NCBI GenBank assembly: GCA_964485515.1
Contig: CAZALT010000031.1
Span: 1-26,049 of the forward strand
From: CAZALT01 sp964485515
GTDB taxonomy: Bacteria; Actinomycetota; Acidimicrobiia; Acidimicrobiales; Acidimicrobilacustridaceae
DNA length: 26,049 bases
Direction: 5' to 3'
The notes beneath the pieces were generated by a model. It ran no database searches and was not told where the DNA came from. It saw only the letters and a list, made by a program, of their open reading frames with translations. Made by a program: the position numbers and the translations under genes. Positions 14,688 to 22,899 of this stretch are shown piece after piece; the first letter of the stretch is position 1; every line of letters starts with the position of its first letter.

Positions 14688-15637
14688 GCACGATCCCGCT
14701 CGACACCCCGCTCCCGCCACCGCCGTCCCCGTCCCAGTTCCAGTCCCAGTCCCAGTCCCGGTCCCGGGTCTCGGTTCCGGGGGCGGCCTCCGGCCCCGAG
14801 GGCGTCGATGTCGAGCGCGTCGATGTCGAGCGCGTCGATGTGCGTCTGGGTCACCTGTGGACCGACACGCTCGTCTACGCCGGCCGCAACCTGCAGCACA
14901 TCCGCCAGATCCCCGAGAAGCTGCTCGACGTCACCATCCAGCCGGTCATGTTCGTGCTGCTGTTCGCCTATGTGTTCGGCGGGGCCATCGCCGTCATAGG
15001 GGGCAACTACCGAGAGTTCCTCGTCGGAGGCATCCTCGTGCAGTCCCTCACCTTCGGGATGATGGGTCCGGGCACGGCCATCTCGACCGACCTCCAAGAA
15101 GGGGTCGTCGACCGGTTCCGGTCGCTTCCCGCCTCTCGCCTCGCCTATCTGCTCGGCCACTTCGTCGCCGAGATCGCCGGGCTCACGCTCTCCATCTTCA
15201 TCCTGCTCGGCAGCGGCCTGATCATCGGATGGCGTCCCCACACCGACGTGGCCAGCTTCGTGGTGGCCATCGTCCTGCTCGTCCTGTTCGCCAGCACCAT
15301 GATCTGGATCGGCACCGGCATCGGGTTGGCCGTTCGGACACCGGACGCGGTCACCGGTGTCGTGTTCATGGTCGTGTTCCCGCTCACCTTCATCTCCAAC
15401 GCGTTCGTGCCCATCGCCACCATGCCCACCGTGCTCCAGTGGTTCGCCTGGTGGAACCCGGTCAGTGCGATGGTGGCCGCGGTCCGGCAACTGTTCGGCA
15501 ACCCGGGAGCTCCGGTGGTCGACGGCGTGTGGCCGCTCGAGCACCCTGTCGCCGCGTCGTTCCTCTACTGCATCGTCCTGCTGGCCGCGGCGGTGCCGAT
15601 CGCGCTGTCGCGCTACCGGGCGCGAACACGCGACTGA
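14684..15637 (+). CDS. ABC-2 type transporter permease, DrrB-like
   Basis: A 317-residue membrane subunit with about six predicted transmembrane helices (near 86-106, 113-133, 160-181, 190-213, 222-244 and 289-308). The segment VVDRFRSLPASRLAYLLGH and the NAFVPIATMPTVLQWFAWWNP region are typical of DrrB permeases partnered with DrrA. It starts with GTG at 14684 in a 4-bp overlap with the ATPase stop, the third gene of this run joined in that way. The first 55 residues are a Pro/Ser/Gln-rich and VDVER-repeat cytosolic tail encoded by short tandem DNA repeats, absent from ordinary DrrB proteins. With the upstream ATPase it should export a lipophilic or glycosylated compound. Confidence 0.92.
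   Translation: MSTIPLDTPLPPPPSPSQFQSQSQSRSRVSVPGAASGPEGVDVERVDVERVDVRLGHLWTDTLVYAGRNLQHIRQIPEKLLDVTIQPVMFVLLFAYVFGGAIAVIGGNYREFLVGGILVQSLTFGMMGPGTAISTDLQEGVVDRFRSLPASRLAYLLGHFVAEIAGLTLSIFILLGSGLIIGWRPHTDVASFVVAIVLLVLFASTMIWIGTGIGLAVRTPDAVTGVVFMVVFPLTFISNAFVPIATMPTVLQWFAWWNPVSAMVAAVRQLFGNPGAPVVDGVWPLEHPVAASFLYCIVLLAAAVPIALSRYRARTRD
14735..14764. repeat. 6-bp in-frame tandem repeat (CAGTCC-type)
   Basis: CAGTTC is followed by three CAGTCC and one CGGTCC unit, encoding the alternating Gln-Ser/Arg-Ser stretch near residue 20 of the permease N-terminal tail. It is a simple hexanucleotide slippage tract. Confidence 0.75.
14804..14842. repeat. 15-bp in-frame tandem repeat, about 2.5 copies
   Basis: GTCGATGTCGAGCGC at 14804-14818 and 14819-14833, followed by a partial copy, encodes VDVERVDVERVDV at residues 41-53 of the permease, immediately before the conserved membrane domain. 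Confidence 0.85.
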
Positions 15638-15781
15638 CCACCGAACCCCACCTTCGGCCAGTGCTCCGCTCACGAGCGCGGCCCGACGCGGCACGAGCCA
15701 CGCACGGCAGTGAAACGTCCTATCGTCAGGGCGCAGGTGCACCAAGGGACGGCACCGCCAGCCGGGACGGAGGCGCGACGA
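15638..15781 (+). promoter_or_regulatory. Intergenic leader with a possible promoter for the MoxR operon
   Basis: This 144-bp gap is the only break between the export genes and the MoxR operon. TATCGT (15721-15726) fits a TANNNT -10 element; a matching -35 is not convincing. GGAGG (15769-15773) lies 8 bases before the GTG at 15782 and fixes that start. No clear terminator hairpin for the permease was seen. Confidence 0.3.
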
Positions 15782-16858
15782 GTGACCGATTGGAACGCAC
15801 CGGGAAGCGGATCCACGGGTACCCCCACGGCCGACCAAAGCCCGCCTGGCGGGTACGGCTACGTGGGCGGCCCGCAGGGGGCCACGGGCCTCGCTCCGCC
15901 GCCCGAGGTGTCGGGGGGACCGGAACGAGCCGCCATCACCGCGCTCGTGAAGCAGGCCTCGCACGTCGTGCTCGGCCATCCCGGTGCCATCGCCATCGCC
16001 GCCGCGGCGTTCGCGGCGGGTGGCCATGTCCTGTTCGAGGACAGCCCCGGTGTGGGCAAGACGGTGCTGGCCAAGGCCCTCGCTCGCTCGATCGGCGGCT
16101 CGTTCGGTCGCGTGCAGGGCACACCGGACCTGCTTCCGTCCGACCTCACCGGCGTGTCGGTCTTCGACGACCGCGTCCGCGACTGGGAGTTCCGTCCCGG
16201 TCCGCTGTTCAACAACGTGGTGCTCGTCGACGAGCTCAACCGAGCGACTCCTCGAACCCAGTCCGCGCTCCTCGAGGCGATGGCCGAAGGGCAGGTCACC
16301 GTCGACGGGACCACGCATCCGCTTCCCGAGCCCTTCTTCGTCATCGCCACGCAGAACCCGCTCAGCGGCGACCTGGGAACCTTCCCGTTGGTCGGCGGCC
16401 AGCGCGATCGGTTCGCGGTGTCGCTGTCGCTCGGGTTGCCGGGCCGGGCCGCCGAGCTCGACGTGCTCGAAGGCCGGGGTGGCGAGCAGCTCCTCGCCGG
16501 TCTCGCTCCGGTGGCAGAGCTGGCGAGCTGGACCGCGCTGCGAGCCGAGTTGGGTGCGGTCTACGCGCATCCGGTGGTGCTCGGCTACGCCCTCGACATC
16601 GTCGATTCGATCCGATCGCAGACGAGCTCTCGCCAGCCGCTGTCGACCCGCGCCGCCCTGGCGCTGGTGGCCCTCGCCCGGGCCAACGCCGTCATCGCCG
16701 GTCGGTCCTACGTCGCACCGGACGACGTGCAGGCCGTCGTCGTCGCCGCGTTGGCCCATCGCATCGTCGACGTGACCAACGACGATCTCCCCACCGCCCG
16801 GTCGTGGGTCGCCGAGTTCGTCCGCCACGTGGCCGTGCCGCCGGTCCCGGCACGGTGA
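15782..16858 (+). CDS. MoxR-family AAA+ ATPase
   Basis: A 358-residue chaperone-like ATPase of the MoxR/RavA branch. After a Gly/Pro-rich N-terminal tail come Walker A SPGVGKT (88-94), Walker B VVLVDELNR (146-154), sensor-1 ATQNP (189-193) and the QRDRF segment (207-211) that ends the core. MoxR proteins act on partner proteins, often activating or inserting VWA/DUF58 proteins at the membrane. An in-frame start at 15710 is possible, but the GTG at 15782 has a strong GGAGG at ideal spacing and is preferred. The DUF58 gene starts one base after its stop, so the pair form the conserved MoxR-DUF58 unit. Confidence 0.93.
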   Translation: MTDWNAPGSGSTGTPTADQSPPGGYGYVGGPQGATGLAPPPEVSGGPERAAITALVKQASHVVLGHPGAIAIAAAAFAAGGHVLFEDSPGVGKTVLAKALARSIGGSFGRVQGTPDLLPSDLTGVSVFDDRVRDWEFRPGPLFNNVVLVDELNRATPRTQSALLEAMAEGQVTVDGTTHPLPEPFFVIATQNPLSGDLGTFPLVGGQRDRFAVSLSLGLPGRAAELDVLEGRGGEQLLAGLAPVAELASWTALRAELGAVYAHPVVLGYALDIVDSIRSQTSSRQPLSTRAALALVALARANAVIAGRSYVAPDDVQAVVVAALAHRIVDVTNDDLPTARSWVAEFVRHVAVPPVPAR

Positions 16859-16859
16859 C

Positions 16860-17990
16860 ATGAGCCTCGACTCGGCTCCGGGCGCGGCCCCCGTGCCGGG
16901 TTGGGCACCGCCGGCCGCAGCCAGCGCGTCGGCCAGCGCGTCGGCCAGCGCGTTGCCCGCTGCGGTCGAAGGAGAGTCGCGGCGGTTCGTCCGTCCTGTC
17001 TCGTTGGTGGTCGGCGTGGCGCTGGTGGGCCTCTCGGTGCTGCTGTGGCTCGTCACGCGCGAGGGCGTCCAGCTCCTCATCGGCGTCGCTGTGCTGACCG
17101 CGGCCGTCACCGACGTGGTCGTGGCACGGCGAGCGCTCGCTGGCCTCCGCGTCCACCTCATGGCCGACGGTGAGACCATCGCGGGCGAGGAGTCGCACTG
17201 GATGGTTCGGGTCGACGGGCTCCGCCGCCCGGCGTCGGTCGTCCCGGCGATCTTCCCGCGGCCACCCGGCGTGCTGGTGACCACCGCGTCAGGTGGGCGC
17301 GTCGCGCTCCCGCCGCTGTCGCGGGGTGTCGTCTACAGCCTGGTCTTCGACCTCACCGTCCAGGGTCCGATCGGGCTCTTCGAGGCCGGCCGACGGGTAC
17401 GGGTCCGCCCGGACCAACCCGTCTTCGTCGGGCCCCGCCCGTCCGAGCTCGACCTGGTGTGGCCCCAGCCGAAGGCGATCGGGTTCGCGAGCTCGGAGGT
17501 GGCGCCGATCGGTGACGACCTCTACCGCAGCACCCGCCCGTACGTGCGGGGCGATTCGGTGCGCCGCGTGCACTGGAAGGCCACGGCTCGCCACGGTGAG
17601 CTGATGGTCCGGGAGCAGGACGGCGTCGGCGTCGCGCTCGCGCAGATCGTCGTCGACCTGGGCGCGCCCGGACCCCACGCGGAGCACGTGGCTTCGGTGG
17701 CCGGCCAGATCGCGCGTGACGCGCTGGCCCGTGGCTGGGCGGTCCACCTGGTCACGAGCGACGCGGTGCCCCAACCCCCGCCGGACACACCGCTCGGATC
17801 ACCGTTCGGGCTGCCGCCGGCGCGGTCGGTCGCCCCGGCGAGCGCGGTGCGCAGCCGGTCCCAGCGGGTCCGCTCGTTCGGTGCGATCACCGAGCAGCTC
17901 GCGACGGCCACGGCCGGCGTGGCCCCGGTGGCGCCGCGCTTTCACGGGCTGGTCTGTCGGGTCACCCCGGCAGGGGTGGTGTGGACGTGA
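16860..17990 (+). CDS. DUF58 domain-containing membrane protein
   Basis: A 376-residue protein with an Ala/Ser-rich N-terminus, two adjacent transmembrane helices (about 44-65 and 68-88), and a cytosolic or exposed domain ending in the DUF58 signature: RPYVRGDSVRRVHWKATAR (226-244) followed by GELMVREQD (246-254). DUF58 proteins are related to von Willebrand A domains and are the usual partners of MoxR ATPases. The ATG at 16860 lies one base after the MoxR stop, and its own TGA overlaps the GTG of the next gene. Residues 21-31 (alternating Ala-Ser) come from a 12-bp DNA repeat. The biochemical function of the family is poorly defined; the link to MoxR is established. Confidence 0.9.
   Translation: MSLDSAPGAAPVPGWAPPAAASASASASASALPAAVEGESRRFVRPVSLVVGVALVGLSVLLWLVTREGVQLLIGVAVLTAAVTDVVVARRALAGLRVHLMADGETIAGEESHWMVRVDGLRRPASVVPAIFPRPPGVLVTTASGGRVALPPLSRGVVYSLVFDLTVQGPIGLFEAGRRVRVRPDQPVFVGPRPSELDLVWPQPKAIGFASSEVAPIGDDLYRSTRPYVRGDSVRRVHWKATARHGELMVREQDGVGVALAQIVVDLGAPGPHAEHVASVAGQIARDALARGWAVHLVTSDAVPQPPPDTPLGSPFGLPPARSVAPASAVRSRSQRVRSFGAITEQLATATAGVAPVAPRFHGLVCRVTPAGVVWT
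16919..16954. repeat. 12-bp in-frame tandem repeat, three copies
   Basis: GGCCAGCGCGTC is repeated about three times (first and last copies with single changes), encoding the alternating Ala-Ser stretch in the N-terminal tail of the DUF58 protein. Confidence 0.8.
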
Positions 17991-20125
17991 CCGCGCCCGC
18001 TCCGCCCCCGCGGCCGCCGGCGTCCGCTTCGGGTCCCGCTGGGGCGCCCGGCGTGGCCTCGATCGCCCGCGGTGCTCGAGGTGTTCGCTACGACATCGGC
18101 GCGCCGCCGCCCCCGAGCCGCGGTCCGGCGATCGTGACGCCCCCCGATCCCGCGCCCACGCGGGGCATCGCCCAATGCGCGGTGCTGGCCACGTGCGCCA
18201 CGGCGCTGCTCGCCATCGGAGTCGCCACCGACTCGGTCCTTCTCCTCTCGGGGTGTGCCCTGATACTGGCCCTCGGCGTGATCGTGAGCCTGCTCGTCGA
18301 CCTGGGGCGCTACTTCCGCAAGGTGTCGGGCTTCGTCGTCGGACTGGTGGTGTTCGCCGTCCTCTTCCTCGTCGGGGCGATGGTCGGACGCGACTCGTCG
18401 CTGGCATGGACCGCCCTGGTCCTGTTGGTTTCGGTCTTCGTCGTCGGCCTCGACTGGCGGCGCACCGATCGTCTGCGTGGGGTCGTCTGGCTCTCGGGGC
18501 TCCTCGTCCTGCCCGCCCTCGGGGCCGGTGTGTCCTGGGCGTGGATGGCCGGGCTCGTGTGGCTCGTCGCCGCGATGGGTTCGCTCTGGTTGCTCGAGCA
18601 GGATCGGCTGGCGGCCCGGCCCCGACCCGACTCGATGGGGGGCGGACCCACGCCCGAACCGGCGATCCGAGCGGCCGACCTCGTGCGCGCCGGAGTCGTC
18701 GCGCTGGGTGTCGGACTCCTCGTCGCCCTGCTGATCGGCAATCCGTCGTGTGACCTGGACGCGCCGGAGGACCCTTCGGCCCTCGACGACATCGACTCGC
18801 TCGGCGACCGCATCGCACCGCCGTCCTACGCCGGCGATGGGGATGTGCCCGACCAGCGAGAGCTGCGCGGTGGGGGTGAGCGGCACTACGAGGTCGACGG
18901 TGAGGGCCAGCGGTACTTCGAGGACCCCGAGACCGGCGAGCGGTACCCGGTCGAGGAGAGCGCGACCGGCGTCGACCGCGAGCAGATCGTGCGCGACGAG
19001 TCGGGCCGCGAGGTCGGCAGACTCGGCCCCGACGGGTTCACCGTCACCGACGGCGAGGGCGACACGCAGGCCTTCCGTCAGGACGAGACCGGCCGCGCCT
19101 ACGTGGAAGGACCCGGGGGCGAGCGGTACTACCTCGGCACCGAGGGGGGTCGGTCGGTCCTGCGGGACGAGGACGGGACCGTCGTCGCCGGCGGCACCGG
19201 TGCGAGCCCTCATCACCTCTACATCCGTGACCCGGAGGGCGATGTGCTGGTGCCCGATCCGGACGGCGACGGCGAGGTGCCGGGCCCGGTGCCCGCGCTC
19301 CGCGACGGCGTGATCGGACCGGGGGACGGCTATCGCATCACCCGCCAGGGCGATCGCACCTTCGTGACCGACGAGGACGGGTCGTACCGGGTCTACGAGA
19401 TCGATGGCGACGGTCACCAAATGGTCACGGTGATCGAACAAGGCCGGCCGGTCCGCACCTTCGTCTCGGATCCGGCGCGGCCCGACGGTCCGGTGCACGA
19501 GTACGACGACCAGGGCAACCTCGTGCGGCGCTACACCGTCGACGACCACGGCGTGCTGATCGAGCCCTTCGTGCCGTCCGGCAGGTCCGGCTCTGGCTCT
19601 GGCTCTGGCTCTGGCTCCGGCTCGTACTCCGGCCCAGGTTCGGGATCGCCGGGTTCGGGATCGCCGGGTTCAGGATCGCCGGGAGTCGGCTGGGACGACG
19701 TCACCACACCCACCACCGTGGTGGCGGAGTCGGTCGAGTCGTCGTCGCCGAACTGGTGGCTCATCGGCGGCCTCGTCGCCCTCGTGGTCGCGGCGGTCGC
19801 CGTCGTGGTCGTGGCCCTCACCCGCCGACGCGATGACGACGTCGTGCCCACGGGTCCCGCGCCGTCGCCGTGGGCCCTCAGCTGCATGGCGCGCATCGAG
19901 GCGTTGGGGTTGGCTGCCGGGCGCGCTCGCTCCGCAGGGGAGAGCGTGCTGGGCTACACCGCCGCCCTGTCAGGTTCGGCCGTCGCCGATCCGCGGTTGG
20001 CGTCGGTGGGCGATGTGGTGTCCGCCGCGCTGTTCGATCGGACCGAGCCCTCGGCGGAGATGCGCGGCTGGGTCGAAGCCGTGCTGGCCGATCTCGAACG
20101 GCCCCCCGTCGCGGTCGACGCCTGA
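17987..20125 (+). CDS. TgpA-like multi-pass protein with YD-like repeat ectodomain and DUF4129-like tail, no transglutaminase core
   Basis: A 712-residue protein in the slot normally held by TgpA transglutaminases of MoxR-DUF58 operons. It has a Pro/Ala-rich tail, seven transmembrane helices (about 61-81, 83-104, 113-134, 138-155, 165-184, 186-203, 232-251), a large outside region (252-589), one further helix (590-611), and a cytosolic end (about 625-705) resembling DUF4129. The outside region has no transglutaminase Cys-His-Asp core; its only Cys (255) directly follows the membrane. Instead, residues 299-528 are acidic repeats such as YEVDGEGQRYFEDPETG, YRVYEIDGDG and EYDDQGNLVRRYTVDDHG, similar in rhythm to RHS/YD beta repeats. 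A Ser-Gly-Pro linker (531-569) follows. The GTG at 17987 gives a GTGA overlap with DUF58; an in-frame GTG at 17981 is an alternative. The repeat-for-enzyme replacement is inferred from reading alone. Confidence 0.8.
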   Translation: MTAPAPPPRPPASASGPAGAPGVASIARGARGVRYDIGAPPPPSRGPAIVTPPDPAPTRGIAQCAVLATCATALLAIGVATDSVLLLSGCALILALGVIVSLLVDLGRYFRKVSGFVVGLVVFAVLFLVGAMVGRDSSLAWTALVLLVSVFVVGLDWRRTDRLRGVVWLSGLLVLPALGAGVSWAWMAGLVWLVAAMGSLWLLEQDRLAARPRPDSMGGGPTPEPAIRAADLVRAGVVALGVGLLVALLIGNPSCDLDAPEDPSALDDIDSLGDRIAPPSYAGDGDVPDQRELRGGGERHYEVDGEGQRYFEDPETGERYPVEESATGVDREQIVRDESGREVGRLGPDGFTVTDGEGDTQAFRQDETGRAYVEGPGGERYYLGTEGGRSVLRDEDGTVVAGGTGASPHHLYIRDPEGDVLVPDPDGDGEVPGPVPALRDGVIGPGDGYRITRQGDRTFVTDEDGSYRVYEIDGDGHQMVTVIEQGRPVRTFVSDPARPDGPVHEYDDQGNLVRRYTVDDHGVLIEPFVPSGRSGSGSGSGSGSGSYSGPGSGSPGSGSPGSGSPGVGWDDVTTPTTVVAESVESSSPNWWLIGGLVALVVAAVAVVVVALTRRRDDDVVPTGPAPSPWALSCMARIEALGLAAGRARSAGESVLGYTAALSGSAVADPRLASVGDVVSAALFDRTEPSAEMRGWVEAVLADLERPPVAVDA
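19589..19681. repeat. Two adjoining in-frame tandem repeats (6-bp and 15-bp units)
   Basis: A GGCTCT hexamer array (about 19589-19624, last units degenerate) encodes a Ser-Gly run. It is followed by three copies of GGTTCGGGATCGCCG at 19637-19651, 19652-19666 and 19667-19681 (one base change in the third), encoding GSGSP units. Together they form the flexible linker between the repeat ectodomain and the last membrane helix of the TgpA-like protein. Confidence 0.88.
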
Positions 20126-20159
20126 CCGTCTCCAGGCGATGACCGGGCGGGCGTCAGGC
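20120..20159. terminator. Inverted repeat spanning the convergent gene ends
   Basis: GCCTGAC (20120-20126) and GTCAGGC (20153-20159) are exact reverse complements around a 26-bp GC-rich spacer. They cover the stop codons of both the TgpA-like gene and the convergent acylase gene. The position suits a bidirectional terminator, but the arms are short and the loop long. Confidence 0.3.
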
Positions 20160-22802
20160 TGAGCCGACGGTCTTCGTGGTGAGCTCCGGGTCGGCGGCGA
20201 TGGCGTCGGGGCTGAAGAGGAACGATCGCCAACTCTTGTCGGAGAACCGCTGGGTCTGGACGACGAACAGGGGTGACTCCCGGTCGCCGGTGCTTCCATA
20301 GGTGACCAGTCCCTGGGCCACGGGGCCGTCAGGGGTGAACTGAACCGCCATCAAGAAGCTCGACCCACTGGTGATCAGGTAGCCGTCGGGGGTGAGCGCC
20401 GACTTGGGCGCGACGGGTTCGGGGCGACGGGGGAACGGCTCGGTCGAGCCGGTCGAAGCCGAGTAGCCGACGATGTTGGTCGTGCCGTCGGCGTTGGTGC
20501 CGCCGTTGATCGGCACCATGGTTCCGTTGCGGTTGGCGACCTGCACCTCGCCGAGCGGGGTGTCGAGGTCGAAGCCTGCCTTGGTGATGATCTGCACGGC
20601 GCGCCCGAGGTTGACCAGGGTGGGATCGGGACCTCCGGGTGGTGCGGGAGCCAGGCCCGACGGCGTGTTCACCGGGTCGGTCGGGTCGAACGCGTTCGCC
20701 CACAACACCCCCGCGTCGAGCAGGTCCTGGGGGGTGTAGCGCGAGTCGAGCTCACGCCAGATGACGGCACCGACGCTGTCCAGGTCGAAGGTGGTGTCCC
20801 ACGCGGCGAGCAGCCTGCACGCCTCGGTGAGATCGACCGACTCGGCGGGGAGTGCGACGGTGCCGTCCTCCTCGTCGACGAGCTCGGGAACCTCGACGAG
20901 GGGGGAGGCCTGGCACCGTTCGACCACGGCATCTTTGAGCGATGTGGCGGTGAAGGCTTCGTTGTCGAGGGCGAGCGCCTGGAGCTCGGCGAGGTCGAAG
21001 GCGGCGTCGTCGCCCGAGCCGCCGGCGGCGCTCGTGTCGCCGAGCACGGTGGCGTTCTGGCGGGTTCGCGGTGTACGCGGCGTGCCCTGGCGGCCGTGCA
21101 GCGGCGAGTAGTCGCCTTCGAGGACGGTCGAGGCGTTGTTCAACCAGAAGCTGTCGTTGGCGTTGAAGACGTAGTCGGCGCGCTCGGTCTGGGGCATCCG
21201 GTCGTAGGGGACCAGCCCGGGGTCGCGGGCGCCGGGATCGTCGACCCAGCGGAAGGTCGAGTCCGATCCGTCGAGCAGGACGGCGCCGCTCCGGGCGGCG
21301 ATGGCGGCAAGACCGCCCGCGGCGATCGACTCGTCGTACTTGGCCAGTGCCGCATCGCTCAGGTTCGGGGTGGCCGACACGTCGGCATACCAGGCGCGAC
21401 CGTCCTTGCTGACCGCGACCGTGTTGAACAGCGGGACGGCCTGGTGGTCGGCGAAGGCCTGCGTGAACTCGTCGAAGGATCCGGCATCCTGCATCGCCAG
21501 GTACTGGTCGATGAACTCGTCGTTGTCGATGTTGGCGTCGCGGTAGGTGGTCGTCATCTCGGTGGTCCAGCCCACGCCGGGGAAGTCGAGGACGGGGCCG
21601 TACTCGGTCGACCAGAGCGTGCGCTGCTCGGTGACGGTGGAGCCGTCGGGCTGGAGCACCTCGACGGCTGCCGGCTTCGAGGTCATCGGCGTCTCGATGC
21701 CATCGACGAGGTAGCTGGTCGGTGTCCCCGGAACGAGATCGAGCGTGTAAGCCGTGAACCGGTTGCCGGCCGAGACGGTGTGGGTCCATGCGAACTCGTC
21801 GGTGAAGCCGATGCCGATGCCCGGGGTGCCGGTGAGCTGCGCGCCGTAGATGTTGACCTCACCGGGCACGATGAGGTGGTTCTCCCAGAACCGGAGCTGG
21901 CCCTCCCACGGGAAGTGCGGGTTGGCGAGGAGGAGCCCGCCCCCGTCCGTCGATCGCTCCGTGCCGATCGCCCACCCGTTGCTGGCGATCGGCGCGGTCT
22001 CGCGCCCGGGACCGACGTCGTCGGGTCGCCCAGCCGTGTCGAGCGTGGTGCCGGGATTGGTGCCGAGGTTGGTGCCGGGGTCCGTGGCGGTCGGTGGGAT
22101 GAGCGTTGCCGAGCCCGCAGACCCGTCGGAGCCGGCAGGCCCATCCACCGTGGCCGGGCTGGCCACGGGAGGCTGGGCGGAGCCGAGGTAGTTGAGCAGT
22201 TGCATGCTGGAGGCGTTGAGGGCGATCGAGCGGACGTAGCTGTACAGGTCCTCGGGCGTGATCGGCACGAGCCAGTCGGCACCGACGCACCAGCCCGTCA
22301 CGCCGTCGGGCCCCACGTCGGCGAGGTAGGCGTTCCAGCCTGCGGTGAAGGCGGTCATCTGGGCCTTCACCTGATCGGTCTGGCCCGGGTAGTCGGCCCG
22401 GGCGATCTCGTCGATGCCGATCGCCTTCCACGCGAAGTCGCTGGCCACGTTGGCGTCGTCCTCGCCTGGCCCCTCGAAGGCGGCCCGCTGGCTCGTCACC
22501 TTGAGGATCTGGTCGGCGAGGGTGCAGGCGTAGTCCTCGCCGCTGGCGTAGCCCTGCCCGTAGAGGACGCTCTCGATGTTGGCTCCGGTGATGTGCGGGA
22601 CCCCGTCGGTGGTCCGGGCGATGGTCGCCTCGTAGGTGCCGTCGAACGGCGACGCCACCATCGCGGGCGCAGGCGACCCGCCGTCGCCCGACGTTTCGTC
22701 GTCGCTGGTGCAGCCGATCGCCGCGGCGGCCAGCGCCCCGGTGACGATGATCGCGGCGATGCGCCCGAGGCGCGGCGTCCATATCGCTCGTGTGTGACCC
22801 AC
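20154..22802 (-). CDS. Penicillin acylase-family lipoprotein (N-terminal nucleophile hydrolase)
   Basis: An 882-residue secreted amidase of the penicillin/AHL acylase family. The N-terminal helix IAAIIVTGALAAAAIGC (15-31) ends in a lipobox-like AIGC, with Cys31 as the likely lipid-anchored residue. The alpha-subunit part starts around residue 56 (TYEATIARTTDGVPHITG). The self-processing site is Ser274 in PIASNGWAIG, the new N-terminus of the beta subunit, followed by NPHFPWEGQLRFWENHL as expected. A Gly/Thr/Pro-rich spacer (about 212-270) lies before the cleavage point. The GTG at 22802 is chosen because it places the signal helix at the N-terminus; an in-frame ATG at 23033 would put 77 residues of tandem-repeat sequence in front and cross an operator. 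Substrates may be N-acyl amides such as acyl-homoserine lactones, lipopeptides or beta-lactams; none can be assigned. Confidence 0.88.
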   Translation of the reverse strand: MGHTRAIWTPRLGRIAAIIVTGALAAAAIGCTSDDETSGDGGSPAPAMVASPFDGTYEATIARTTDGVPHITGANIESVLYGQGYASGEDYACTLADQILKVTSQRAAFEGPGEDDANVASDFAWKAIGIDEIARADYPGQTDQVKAQMTAFTAGWNAYLADVGPDGVTGWCVGADWLVPITPEDLYSYVRSIALNASSMQLLNYLGSAQPPVASPATVDGPAGSDGSAGSATLIPPTATDPGTNLGTNPGTTLDTAGRPDDVGPGRETAPIASNGWAIGTERSTDGGGLLLANPHFPWEGQLRFWENHLIVPGEVNIYGAQLTGTPGIGIGFTDEFAWTHTVSAGNRFTAYTLDLVPGTPTSYLVDGIETPMTSKPAAVEVLQPDGSTVTEQRTLWSTEYGPVLDFPGVGWTTEMTTTYRDANIDNDEFIDQYLAMQDAGSFDEFTQAFADHQAVPLFNTVAVSKDGRAWYADVSATPNLSDAALAKYDESIAAGGLAAIAARSGAVLLDGSDSTFRWVDDPGARDPGLVPYDRMPQTERADYVFNANDSFWLNNASTVLEGDYSPLHGRQGTPRTPRTRQNATVLGDTSAAGGSGDDAAFDLAELQALALDNEAFTATSLKDAVVERCQASPLVEVPELVDEEDGTVALPAESVDLTEACRLLAAWDTTFDLDSVGAVIWRELDSRYTPQDLLDAGVLWANAFDPTDPVNTPSGLAPAPPGGPDPTLVNLGRAVQIITKAGFDLDTPLGEVQVANRNGTMVPINGGTNADGTTNIVGYSASTGSTEPFPRRPEPVAPKSALTPDGYLITSGSSFLMAVQFTPDGPVAQGLVTYGSTGDRESPLFVVQTQRFSDKSWRSFLFSPDAIAADPELTTKTVGSA

Positions 22803-22899
22803 GCCACCAGTGTGTACCTGATTTGTCCTCAAGGCACGTACCGTCCTCAGGTGCGTGGTCCTGGACGGGCGACCCCCGGCGCCTTGACCCACGCGGGCC

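Noticed and set aside
17987..20125. Calling the third gene of the MoxR operon a transglutaminase by context
   Set aside because: No Cys-His-Asp core or typical motif spacing is visible in the outside domain.
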